This document shows, one piece after another, positions 1 through 6,222 of a DNA stretch of 7,895 nucleotides; within the stretch, counting starts at the first letter, position 1, and each line of letters starts with the position of its first letter. The stretch is from positions 1-7,895 of the forward strand of contig DATLGD010000172.1 of assembly GCA_035540755.1 (NCBI GenBank), given 5' to 3'. The position numbers were made by a program, and so were the translations under genes. The notes beneath the pieces are model-generated. The model was not told where the DNA came from and did no database searches. It worked only from the letters and a program-made list of their open reading frames with translations. Source of the stretch: DATLGD01 sp035540755 (GTDB lineage Bacteria; Actinomycetota; Actinomycetes; Mycobacteriales; SCTD01).

Positions 1-1
1 G

Positions 2-472
2 CAGGCCACCGCGCGGATCGTCGAGGAGCTCGGCGGGTCCGTGCGGGTGCTGATCCTGACCACGTTCGAGCCGGACGAGTACGTCTACCGCGCGCTGCGG
101 GCCGGCGCGAGCGGCTTCGTGCTCAAGGACATCCCGCCGGATCAGCTGGTCGTCGCCGTCCGCACCGTGGCCGAGGGAGGGGCGCTGCTGGCGCCGTCCG
201 TCACGCGTCGCCTGATCGGGCAGTTCACCGCGCAGCGCTCCGTCGACCCTTCGCTGGCCGCGCGGCTGGCGCAGCTCACCGCCCGGGAGCGCGACGTCGT
301 CGTCGCCGTCGCGCGCGGGCTCAGCAACGCCGAGATCGCGGCGGAGCTGTTCATCGGCCCCGCGACCGTGAAGTCGCACGTGTCGAGCGTCCTGACCAAG
401 CTGGGCCTGCGCGACCGCGCGCAGGTCGTGGTCGTCGCCTACGAGGGCGGCCTGGTCGCGCCGGGCGCCTGA
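2..472 (+). CDS. LuxR/NarL-family two-component response regulator, 5'-truncated by window edge
   Basis: The reading frame is open from base 2 to a TGA at 470-472, giving about 156 residues. The left part is the second half of a receiver (REC) domain. It has the switch threonine context LILTTF, then YRALRAGASGFVLKD, whose lysine is the conserved REC lysine. The phospho-acceptor aspartate would lie upstream, outside the window. The right part is a LuxR-type helix-turn-helix: LTARERDVVVAVARGLSN, then AEIAAELFIGPATVKSHVSSV and LTKLGLRDRAQ. This is the canonical GerE/LuxR fold, and all key positions appear intact. Such proteins are phosphorylated by a partner histidine kinase, which in actinobacteria is usually encoded just upstream, and they then bind promoter DNA as dimers. 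A GTG at 41 is in frame but falls inside the REC domain, so it is not the real start. Family assignment is secure; the regulon is unknown. Confidence 0.95.
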   Translation, partial: QATARIVEELGGSVRVLILTTFEPDEYVYRALRAGASGFVLKDIPPDQLVVAVRTVAEGGALLAPSVTRRLIGQFTAQRSVDPSLAARLAQLTARERDVVVAVARGLSNAEIAAELFIGPATVKSHVSSVLTKLGLRDRAQVVVVAYEGGLVAPGA

Positions 473-498
473 CCGGTTCCGCTCCGGCGGGTACTGAC

Positions 499-645
499 TG
501 GCTCCTCTGCTGGGTCGAGGACGCCAAGAAGGAGACGACCCGCCAGCGGCGCATCCGCCGCACGCAGGAGGAGCTGGAGGAGGGCATGCGTCGGCCGTGC
601 TGCTGGCCGGGCTGCACGCACCGCGAGCGCACCGGACGGGCGTAG
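499..645 (+). pseudogene. Probable C-terminal remnant of a YdeI/OmpD-associated family protein
   Basis: In the gap between the response regulator and the hydrolase, one plus-strand frame reads sensibly to a TAG at 643-645. It includes WVEDAKKETTRQRRIRRT, then QEELEEGMRRPCCWPGC. This resembles the C-terminal tail typical of YdeI/OmpD-associated (YdeI-YjbR-CPBP) proteins: W-[IV]-x-x-AK-[RK]-x-x-TR-x-RRI-x-x-T followed by a basic glycine-containing end. There is no in-frame ATG or GTG at a useful place and no upstream domain, since the response regulator ends at 472 in another frame. The piece is therefore probably left over from a deletion or rearrangement. An internal ATG at 586 would give only a 19-residue peptide. 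The resemblance comes from memory of the family pattern, not an alignment, so the family name is tentative. Confidence 0.45.
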
Positions 646-687
646 CGGGCGGAGGAATCTGCACGGTGAAGGCAGGAAGTACGGCGT

Positions 688-711
688 CGACACAGAAGCC
701 ACAAGGTGTCG
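688..711. repeat. Short inverted repeat upstream of the hydrolase
   Basis: CGACAC at 688-693 and GTGTCG at 706-711 form a 6-bp stem with a 12-base loop, ending 22 bases before the hydrolase GTG start. It could be an operator half-site pair or a small hairpin in the leader. There is no T-run, so it is not an intrinsic terminator. A chance occurrence is quite possible. Confidence 0.2.
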
Positions 712-733
712 CCCCCGCTGCCTGGAGGTCCCC

Positions 734-2269
734 GTGCGCCACCCACGCTCCGTCGTCGTCGCCGCCGTCCTCGGCCTGGCCGTCGCCACCGCCGGCACCG
801 GCTCCGCAGCCCTGACCGGCCCGTCGGCGACCGGGCCGGCAGCACCCGCCCCGACGGTCCTCGGCGTGGACCCGGCATGCATCGCCCCCGCCGGCGACCC
901 CGAGCCCGGCACCCCCGAGTGGCACGAGCGCGACACCGTCAACCAGTACTGCGCGTCCCTGCGGAACAAGGACCAGCTCTCCAGCCCGGCGTTCGGCTTC
1001 GGCAACCTCACCCAGGGGGCGGCGCTGTACGCCGAGCAGACCGCCGAGCAGCTGGCCCAGCCCACCGAGCCCAAGGGCGGCATCACCACGCTGATCCCGG
1101 GCGCGAAGTCCGCCGACCCCTTCCGGACCGTCGACCGGTGGGCCGCCGCCGGCCGCGGCCGGGTCGCGCCGATCTCGTTCGACTCCCTCAACGGCGCGAC
1201 GCTGCACGGCCACGTGTGGCTGCCGCCGGCGAGCGTGCCGAAGCCGCGGGGCGGCTACCCGGGCGTCGTCATCACCGACGGGTCGGTGCAGGCCTACGAG
1301 GAGCTGTACTTCTGGGCCGCCCAGGACCTCGCCGAGGCCGGCTACATGGTCATGACCTACGACGTGCAGGGGCAGGGCGACTCCGACCTGTTCGGCGACG
1401 ACTGCCCCGGGAAGTGCTCCGGCGTGCCGTACCAGCAGGACTACAACTTCTTCCAGGGCGCGGAGGACTCGCTCAGCTTCTTCCTGTCGACCGCCGGCGA
1501 GCCCTTCGGCGGCTCGTACAACCCGTACTTCCCCGAGCTCGACCGCTCCCGGATCGGCCTCGCTGGGCACTCGCTCGGCGCCAGCGCCGTCAGCCACGTC
1601 GGGCAGTGCGACAACCGGGTCAAGACGATCGTGGCCTGGGACAACCTGCGCGCGATCTCCAGCTGCGACGGCGTCGTCATCCCGGAGCAGTACCGGACGA
1701 AGAACCTGATCAACGTCCCGGCGCTCGCGGTGACGAACGACTACGGCTTCTTCACCACGCCGATGCGGACGGCGCCCGACCCCGACGCCAAGACCGCCGG
1801 CTACCGGCAGATCCGCGACGCCGGCCTCGACGCGCAGATCGTCACGCTGCGGGCCGGCACGCACCTGGCGTACACGTACATCCCGCTGGTGTTCCAGTCC
1901 AACCAGCTCGGCGAGCGGATGGCCAGCTACTACACCAAGGCCTGGTTCGACCTGCAGCTGCGCGGCGACCGTTCCGGCTTCGAGCGGCTCACGGCGAAGG
2001 CCTTCGACGACAGCGTCGACGTCACCTCGATCGGCGCCGGCACCTACGACCCGACGCTGGCCGACCCGACCGACCCGTACTCCGGCAACGTCCCCTACCT
2101 CATCGAGGACATCCCGGTGGCGGACGCCGTGTCGTTCTACTACCGCTCGGCCTACTCGCTGCGCGACCCGCGCGGCACGCGGGTCACGTGCGAGGACGTG
2201 CGGGCCGGTTGCGGGGGGCAGCAGCCCGGCGGGGTCGGCGCGAAGGCGGCCACGCCCGGGCGGTCCTGA
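734..2269 (+). CDS. Secreted alpha/beta-hydrolase family protein
   Basis: The 511-residue product starts at GTG 734, with a strong ribosome site GGAGG at 724-728 and a 5-base spacer, which fixes the start. Residues 1 to about 25 form a Sec-type signal peptide: basic MRHPR, then a hydrophobic VVVAAVLGLAVA core, then small residues (GSA-A). A Pro/Ala/Thr-rich linker follows. The alpha/beta-hydrolase core runs from about residue 145 (HGHVWLPP, then YPGVVITDG) to about 400. The nucleophile elbow is GHSLG, with Ser280 (codon at 1571). His377 in GTHLAY is the likely catalytic histidine, and Asp336 in VTNDYGFF is a candidate acid. Eight cysteines (49, 73, 224, 228, 292, 311, 486, 493) suit disulfides in an exported enzyme. 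The insert GDDCPGKCSG after the oxyanion region is unusual. The family includes esterases, lipases and dienelactone-hydrolase-like enzymes; the substrate cannot be told. The gene ends 36 bases before hsdM, but nothing links the two functionally. Confidence 0.9.
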   Translation: MRHPRSVVVAAVLGLAVATAGTGSAALTGPSATGPAAPAPTVLGVDPACIAPAGDPEPGTPEWHERDTVNQYCASLRNKDQLSSPAFGFGNLTQGAALYAEQTAEQLAQPTEPKGGITTLIPGAKSADPFRTVDRWAAAGRGRVAPISFDSLNGATLHGHVWLPPASVPKPRGGYPGVVITDGSVQAYEELYFWAAQDLAEAGYMVMTYDVQGQGDSDLFGDDCPGKCSGVPYQQDYNFFQGAEDSLSFFLSTAGEPFGGSYNPYFPELDRSRIGLAGHSLGASAVSHVGQCDNRVKTIVAWDNLRAISSCDGVVIPEQYRTKNLINVPALAVTNDYGFFTTPMRTAPDPDAKTAGYRQIRDAGLDAQIVTLRAGTHLAYTYIPLVFQSNQLGERMASYYTKAWFDLQLRGDRSGFERLTAKAFDDSVDVTSIGAGTYDPTLADPTDPYSGNVPYLIEDIPVADAVSFYYRSAYSLRDPRGTRVTCEDVRAGCGGQQPGGVGAKAATPGRS

Positions 2270-2291
2270 CCTGGCCGGCGTCCCGTGCGGC

Positions 2292-2297
2292 TACCGT
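2292..2297 (+). promoter_or_regulatory. Candidate -10 box for leaderless hsdM transcription
   Basis: TACCGT fits the actinobacterial TANNNT -10 pattern and ends 8 bases before the hsdM ATG at 2306. There is no purine-rich ribosome site between them. This arrangement is typical of leaderless mRNAs whose first base is at or next to the start codon. No convincing -35 hexamer is visible at 16-19 bases upstream, so the call rests on position and the absence of a Shine-Dalgarno sequence. Confidence 0.35.
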
Positions 2298-2305
2298 CGC
2301 CGCGC

Positions 2306-3799
2306 ATGAGCGACGCCCGCAGACTGGTCGACAAGCTCTGGTCGTACTGCAACGTCCTGCGTGACGACGGCGTCTCGACCATCGACTACGTCGAGCAGCT
2401 CACCTACCTGCTGTTCCTCAAGATGGCGCACGAGCGCGAGAACCGGCCGGTCAGGCCCGAGCGGATCGTGCCGCCGGAGTGCTCCTGGCAGCGGCTGCTC
2501 GACGCCGACGGCGACGAGCTCGAGGTCACCTACCGGCACATCCTGGAGGACCTCGGCAAGCAGAAGGGCGTGCTCGGCGTCGTCTTCCGCAAGGCCCAGA
2601 ACAAGATCCAGGACCCGGCGAAGCTCAAGCGGCTCGTCGTCGACCTCATCGACAAGGAGAACTGGTCGGCGACCGGCGTCGACATCAAGGGCGACGCCTA
2701 CGAGGAGCTGCTCGCCAAGGGCGCGGAGGACGTCAAGAGCGGCGCCGGCCAGTACTTCACGCCGCGCGCGCTCATCTCGGCGATGGTCGACTGCCTGCAG
2801 CCGACGGCGTCCGACACCGTCGCCGACCCGGCCTGCGGCACCGGCGGGTTCCTGCTCGAGGCGTACCGGCACGCCACCGAGAACCGACAGCTGACGCCGG
2901 AGGACCGCGAGCGGCTGCGCTCCGGCTTCGTCCGCGGCACCGAGCTGGTCGACGGGACGGCCCGATTGGCGGCGATGAACATGGTGCTGCACGGCATCGT
3001 GCAGCCCGGCGACGACAGCCCGATCGACGTGCGCGACGCGCTGCTGCGCGCCGACGGCCACCGCCCGAGCGTCGTGCTCGCCAACCCGCCGTTCGGACGC
3101 AAGAGCTCGATCACGATGGTCGGCGCCGACGGTCGGGAGAGCCGTGAGGACACCGAGGTCGCCCGGCCGGACTTCTGGGTGACCACGAGCAACAAGCAGC
3201 TCAACTTCGTCCAGCACATCGCCCAGATGCTGGCCATTCACGGACGCGCCGCCGTCGTCCTGCCCGACAACGTGCTGTTCGAGGGCGGGGCCGGCGAGAG
3301 CGTGCGGCGCCGGCTGCTCGCCGAGTACGACGTGCACACGCTGCTGCGCCTGCCGACCGGGATCTTCTACGCCGGCGGCGTCAAGGCCAACGTGCTGTTC
3401 TTCGACAAGAAGCCGGCGCGGCCGGGCCAGCCGTGGACGACCGACCTGTGGGTCTACGACCTGCGCACCAACCAGCACTTCACCCAGAAGCAGAACCCGC
3501 TGCGCCGCCACCACCTCGACGAGTTCGTCGCCTGCTACCGGCCGGGGCAGGCGCGGTCGAGCCGGGTGGAGTCGGAGCGGTTCAAGCCGTACCGCTACGA
3601 CGAGCTCGTCGCCCGCGACAAGGCGAACCTCGACCTGGTCTGGTTGCGCGACGCCTCGCTCGAGGACGCCGACAGCCTGCCGCCGCCGGAGGTGCTGGCT
3701 CGCGAGATCGTCGACGACCTCGAGGCGGCGCTGGCGGAGTTCACCGCCGTCGCCGAGGCGCTGGAGAAGGCCGCGGCCGAGCGGGGCGCCGGCAGCTGA
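2306..3799 (+). CDS. hsdM: Type I restriction-modification system DNA methyltransferase subunit (N6-adenine)
   Basis: The 497-residue product, starting MSDARRLVDKLWSYCNVLRD, transfers a methyl group from S-adenosylmethionine to adenine in the type I recognition site, as part of an M2S complex. Residues about 5-135 are the HsdM N-terminal helical domain. GAGQYFTPR at 146-154 is the typical lead-in to the catalytic domain. Motif I is DPACGTGGF (174-182). Motif IV is NPPF (260-263), preceded by VVLA. PDNVLFEGGAG (320-330) and RLPTGIFYAGGVKANVLFF are conserved downstream blocks. The last ~35 residues are a heptad-like, Ala/Glu-rich helix that in this family contacts HsdS or the second HsdM. All motifs are intact and the length is normal. 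An in-frame GTG at 2285 would add seven residues (MRLPSPR) with no ribosome site, so ATG 2306 is preferred. No hsdS follows: the next gene is convergent and begins 47 bases beyond the stop. Confidence 0.96.
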   Translation: MSDARRLVDKLWSYCNVLRDDGVSTIDYVEQLTYLLFLKMAHERENRPVRPERIVPPECSWQRLLDADGDELEVTYRHILEDLGKQKGVLGVVFRKAQNKIQDPAKLKRLVVDLIDKENWSATGVDIKGDAYEELLAKGAEDVKSGAGQYFTPRALISAMVDCLQPTASDTVADPACGTGGFLLEAYRHATENRQLTPEDRERLRSGFVRGTELVDGTARLAAMNMVLHGIVQPGDDSPIDVRDALLRADGHRPSVVLANPPFGRKSSITMVGADGRESREDTEVARPDFWVTTSNKQLNFVQHIAQMLAIHGRAAVVLPDNVLFEGGAGESVRRRLLAEYDVHTLLRLPTGIFYAGGVKANVLFFDKKPARPGQPWTTDLWVYDLRTNQHFTQKQNPLRRHHLDEFVACYRPGQARSSRVESERFKPYRYDELVARDKANLDLVWLRDASLEDADSLPPPEVLAREIVDDLEAALAEFTAVAEALEKAAAERGAGS

Positions 3800-3820
3800 C
3801 AGCACGGTCCGGACGCGGGA

Positions 3821-3832
3821 GTCGCGCGCGAC
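3821..3832. repeat. 12-bp perfect palindrome in the hsdM/HNH convergent gap
   Basis: GTCGCGCGCGAC is perfectly self-complementary and lies in the 47-base space between the 3' ends of hsdM and the opposite-strand HNH gene. It has no loop and no T-run, so it is not a classic intrinsic terminator. In DNA of this GC content such palindromes can arise by chance. It may be a transcription end signal or nothing. Confidence 0.3.
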
Positions 3833-3846
3833 CGGTGGATCCAGGC

Positions 3847-5463
3847 TCAGGCCGCCTGGGCGAGCACCACGCTGACGACGTAGTGCAGGTCGAGTCGTGC
3901 GTCGCAGTGGTCGGGCTGCAGCGTTTCCGCGGAAACCAGTTGTCCACAGCCTTCCGCCAGCGCGGCGGCGTCGCCCCATGGCTGGGCGGGGTGGTGCAGC
4001 ACGGGCACCCCGTCGGCGGTGCGCACCTCGAGCCTGCGATCGGGATGCAGCACGAGCTGGAAGCCCTGCGCGTGGATGAGCGTGTGGTGCCGGGCGCACA
4101 CGAGCACCAGGTTCGACAGGTCGGTCGCGCCGCCGTCGCGCCAGAAGAGGACGTGGTGGGCGTGCAGCTTCTTCACCCGTGTGCAGCCGGGGAACCGGCA
4201 GCGCTCGCCGTCGAGGATGCCGAGCAGCTCGCGCAGCTTCGCGCTCGCCTCGCGCTGGGTGCGGCCGAGGTCGAACCGGCGCAGGTCGGCGTCGGTGACC
4301 GGCCTGAGCCGGATGGCGCCACCGCGGCCGGGGAGCGTCTTCATGACGGCGCGCAGGTTCGGCGGTGGCAGCAGCTCTCCGTCCGGCTGCCGTGCCCAGC
4401 CTGACAGCGGGTCGACCTGTGCGGTCAGGCCGGGGCGGCGGCGTCGGGCGATGTCGGGATGTGCCTGCTTCTCGGCGGCCAGGGCGTCCTGGGCGAGGGC
4501 GAGCAGCGCGTCGCCGTCAGTGGCTCGCGGCCGGGCGGGCGCTTCCGCGGGAACGTCGGGCTGCTTCTGCCAGGGGGCGGTGGTCGGGAGCGGCTCGTCG
4601 GAGGTGGCGGTGCCGGCCCATCGCGCGCTGACGGCGTCCAACGCCTGGCGGACCTGACGACGGGTGGTGCCCGCCGGCCAATCCGGTGCCTGCTCGTCGA
4701 GATCGGCTTCGAGGTCGGCGGTGGGATCGGCGTCGGGATCGGCGTCGTCCGCTGGCTCCGCGGGAGCGACCCGCGTCGTCACCGCGGCCGACGGTTCCGC
4801 GGAGGCGTCCCGAAACGGCAGCAGGTCGTTACCGGCGTTCGGCGGTGCCGGCACGGCCTCGCCTGCGACCGTCTCGACGGCCTGCGCGTCGAGCTCCCGC
4901 TGCAGCTCCGCGCGCTTGGCGTCCAGGCCCGCCTCGACGACCGGTGCGTACTCCGGTCGCGCGGTGATGGTGATGACGAGATTGCCTTCGCGGTCGTAGC
5001 GCTTGCGGGTGCGCACCTTCCAGGCCGACTGCTCCGGGTCGGCCTGGGCGGCCTCGTTCGCCTTCGCCCGGGCCACCCCGCGCACGATCTTCTCCAGCTG
5101 CGCCGCGGAGCTGTGCCGGGCCAGCGCGACCCAGTCGACACCGTCGTCCGCCGTGGCGACCCGGGTGATTGCGCGGGCCTTGGAGTACGAGACCCGGCCC
5201 TCGGCGAACGCCGCGGCCAGCTCCGGCAGCTCCTCGAGCCGGTGCGCCACCCGCACGTACTCGTTGGCGGTTCCGAGCGACAGGCCGATGCGCCAGCTCA
5301 GCCAGTGCGCGCACGACAGCAGGCCAGGGCCGCCCCAACCTTCCCGCCGGTCGAACTTCGCGATCCAGGTCAGCAGCTCGGCCTGGGCGGCCGCGATGCG
5401 ACCGGCACGCAGGCAGATCCCGTCAGCCAGCTCGTCAACGGTTAGGCTCGAAAGACTCGTCAT
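3847..5463 (-). CDS. DUF222 / HNH endonuclease-like protein (13E12 repeat family)
   Basis: The 538-residue product starts at ATG 5463 (MTSLSSLTVDELADGICLRA) and ends at TGA 3849-3847. Residues about 10-190 form the helical DUF222 region found in actinobacterial 13E12 proteins (EGWGGPGLLSCAHWLSWRIG, then GTANEYVRVAHRLEELPELA, then GRVSYSKARAITRVA). A low-complexity acidic and Pro/Ala linker spans about 200-320, including DADPDADPTADLEADLDE. The C-terminal part has a complete HNH zinc-finger nuclease motif: Cys422, Cys427, His434, His436-His437, then WRDGG, Asn451, Cys456, His459-His460 and His464. HNH nucleases cut DNA using a metal bound by the His/Asn residues. The cellular role of this abundant actinobacterial family is unsettled; copies are often multiple and scattered like repeats. 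No Shine-Dalgarno sequence precedes the ATG, but TAAGTT lies 6 bases upstream. It sits antisense between hsdM and hsdR where hsdS would be expected. Confidence 0.93.
   Translation of the reverse strand: MTSLSSLTVDELADGICLRAGRIAAAQAELLTWIAKFDRREGWGGPGLLSCAHWLSWRIGLSLGTANEYVRVAHRLEELPELAAAFAEGRVSYSKARAITRVATADDGVDWVALARHSSAAQLEKIVRGVARAKANEAAQADPEQSAWKVRTRKRYDREGNLVITITARPEYAPVVEAGLDAKRAELQRELDAQAVETVAGEAVPAPPNAGNDLLPFRDASAEPSAAVTTRVAPAEPADDADPDADPTADLEADLDEQAPDWPAGTTRRQVRQALDAVSARWAGTATSDEPLPTTAPWQKQPDVPAEAPARPRATDGDALLALAQDALAAEKQAHPDIARRRRPGLTAQVDPLSGWARQPDGELLPPPNLRAVMKTLPGRGGAIRLRPVTDADLRRFDLGRTQREASAKLRELLGILDGERCRFPGCTRVKKLHAHHVLFWRDGGATDLSNLVLVCARHHTLIHAQGFQLVLHPDRRLEVRTADGVPVLHHPAQPWGDAAALAEGCGQLVSAETLQPDHCDARLDLHYVVSVVLAQAA
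3923..3936. repeat. 14-bp perfect palindrome inside the HNH gene
   Basis: GTTTCCGCGGAAAC is perfectly self-complementary. It lies in the last 100 bases of the HNH coding region, within the codons for LVSAE, in a local patch of A/T-ending codons (GTT, GAA, CAA) unlike the rest of the gene. It is followed three bases later by TTGTCCACA. It may be a protein-binding or recombination site embedded in the coding sequence. Confidence 0.55.
3940..3948 (+). promoter_or_regulatory. DnaA-box-like nonamer
   Basis: TTGTCCACA matches the form of DnaA box preferred in high-GC actinobacteria. It is a single copy inside the HNH coding region, with no cluster and no AT-rich unwinding region nearby, so it is not an origin. 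Chance or a titration-type site are both possible. Confidence 0.25.
4723..4746. repeat. 12-bp perfect tandem duplication encoding the HNH protein's acidic linker
   Basis: GGGATCGGCGTC occurs twice in direct succession (4723-4734 and 4735-4746). On the coding strand it gives the DADP-DADP repeat within the Asp/Ala-rich linker between the DUF222 and HNH parts. Related, imperfect copies (GATCGGCTTC, GGTCGGCGG) lie just to the left, so the linker probably grew by slippage and may vary in length between strains. Confidence 0.6.
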
Positions 5464-5469
5464 CGCAGC

Positions 5470-5475
5470 AACTTA
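5470..5475 (-). promoter_or_regulatory. Candidate -10 box for the HNH gene
   Basis: On the minus strand TAAGTT fits TANNNT and ends 6 bases before the ATG at 5463, with no Shine-Dalgarno sequence between. A leaderless transcript is therefore likely. No clear -35 element is seen. Confidence 0.3.
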
Positions 5476-5518
5476 CGAGCCGCCTCTGACAGATCCGGCC
5501 GCTGTCGCGACACGCCGC

Positions 5519-5571
5519 TCAGCGCACGAGCAGGACGTCGACGTCGAGGTCCTTCACCTGGGGCTCAGCTA
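5519..5571 (-). pseudogene. Possible C-terminal coding remnant in the HNH/Uma2 gap
   Basis: Between the Uma2 stop (5569-5571) and the HNH start, one minus-strand frame reads AEPQVKDLDVDVLLVR and then TGA at 5521-5519. Its codons are typical of coding DNA here (AAG GAC CTC GAC GTC GAC GTC CTG CTC GTG CGC). No start codon or upstream domain belongs to it. It may be the tail of a lost gene, or the former end of a Uma2 frame, or chance. The stretch also contains the 12-bp palindrome GACGTCGACGTC (5534-5545). Confidence 0.22.
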
Positions 5572-6117
5572 GCGCAGCAACTCGGCTGGCACGACGGTGA
5601 CGCCGTACGGCCGCTCCGCCGTCCACGCCTGGTCGCTGACGACGTGCGCGGCCTCGACGTAGACGCCGTCACGCAGCTCGAGCGCGGTGAGCGACGGGCC
5701 GTCCGGATCGACGAGCCAGTACGACGGGACGCCGGCCGACTGCAGCCGGTCCCGCTTGAGCAGCAGGTCGATGCGTCGGGTGCTGGCCGACAGCACCTCG
5801 ACCGCGAGCAGGGGCGGACCCGGGAGGTCCCGCTCCGTGAACTGCGACCGCGGTGCCACGAGCAGGTCCGGCTCGAGCACCGTGTCGTCGGCCAGGACCA
5901 CGTCGAAGGGCGCGAAGAGCAGCTCCAGCTCCTCCGGGCACGCTTGGTCGAGCACGCGGAACAACCCTCGGACCGCGCGTTGGTGCGACCTGCGGGGTGC
6001 GGGGCTCACGAGCAGGACGCCGTCGAGCAGCTCGTAGCGGTGCCCGTCATCGGGCATCGTCTCGAGGTCCGCCCGGACCAGCGGTCGGCTCTGCGGCAGC
6101 GTCGTCACGGTGCTCAT
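5569..6117 (-). CDS. Uma2 family putative restriction endonuclease, inner copy
   Basis: The 182-residue product starts MSTVTTLPQSRPLVRADLET and ends at TAG 5571-5569. It has the Uma2/DUF820 PD-(D/E)XK nuclease pattern: PDDGHRYELLDG (22-33), LEPDLLV with Asp84, PLLAVEVLS with Glu107, the lysine of LKRDR at 121, and GVPSYWLVDP (129-138). The active-site set D84-E107-K121 looks complete. Family members have PD-(D/E)XK folds and are called nucleases, but their targets and roles are mostly unknown. ATG 6117 is chosen because GAGGGAG stands 4 bases upstream. The frame stays open 34 codons further to 6219, but that part is Arg/Pro-rich and unlike the family. It is about 52% identical over 180 aligned residues (hand count) to the next gene, ungapped, with catalytic residues at the same numbers, so it is a tandem duplicate. 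Confidence 0.92.
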   Translation of the reverse strand: MSTVTTLPQSRPLVRADLETMPDDGHRYELLDGVLLVSPAPRRSHQRAVRGLFRVLDQACPEELELLFAPFDVVLADDTVLEPDLLVAPRSQFTERDLPGPPLLAVEVLSASTRRIDLLLKRDRLQSAGVPSYWLVDPDGPSLTALELRDGVYVEAAHVVSDQAWTAERPYGVTVVPAELLR

Positions 6118-6199
6118 GGTGCTCCCTCGTCCCGGGCATGTCAGCAGGCTGAAGCGAGTCGGACCGCGCCACGTCCGTACCGGACGAACTTGTGGACGA
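6115..6199 (-). promoter_or_regulatory. Leader of inner Uma2 gene, duplicated from the outer copy
   Basis: Reading away from the start codon on the plus strand, CATGGTGCTCC (6115-6125), CATGTCAGCA (6137-6146) and TGTGGACGA (6191-6199) occur in this order. All three recur at exactly the same distances upstream of the other Uma2 gene. On the minus strand the middle element reads TGCTGACATG and may hold a -10-like TGACAT, 20 bases before the ATG. The ribosome site GAGGGAG is 4 bases from the ATG. Confidence 0.55.
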
Positions 6200-6222
6200 C
6201 GAGAGCGCTGTGTGAACACGCG

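Noticed and set aside
666..815. A small GTG-started frame preceded by GGAGGA at 651-656, running into the hydrolase signal-peptide region
   Set aside because: The Shine-Dalgarno sequence is good, but the peptide is Pro/Ser/Ala-rich, overlaps the hydrolase in another frame and shows no family pattern. A regulatory leader peptide cannot be excluded but is not supported.
706..2364. A 552-codon frame overlapping the hydrolase
   Set aside because: It is a frame-shifted shadow, very Arg/Pro-rich, while the hydrolase frame has a signal peptide and catalytic motifs.
3800..3846. Intrinsic terminator between hsdM and the HNH gene
   Set aside because: Only a loop-less GC palindrome is present, without a T-run on either strand.
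2291..4099. A 602-codon minus-strand open frame opposite hsdM
   Set aside because: It is fully antisense to an intact, motif-complete hsdM. Its translation is Arg/Ala/Val/Leu-rich low-complexity sequence with no domain, the usual shadow in high-GC DNA.
4459..5445. A 328-codon plus-strand open frame opposite the HNH gene
   Set aside because: The minus-strand HNH frame has clear DUF222 and HNH motifs. The antisense translation is Gly/Arg-rich and has no recognisable pattern.
6118..6219. N-terminal extension of the inner Uma2 protein (34 more codons, open to 6219)
   Set aside because: The added residues are Arg/Pro-rich and have no counterpart in the paralogue. GAGGGAG, 4 bases before the ATG at 6117, decides the start.
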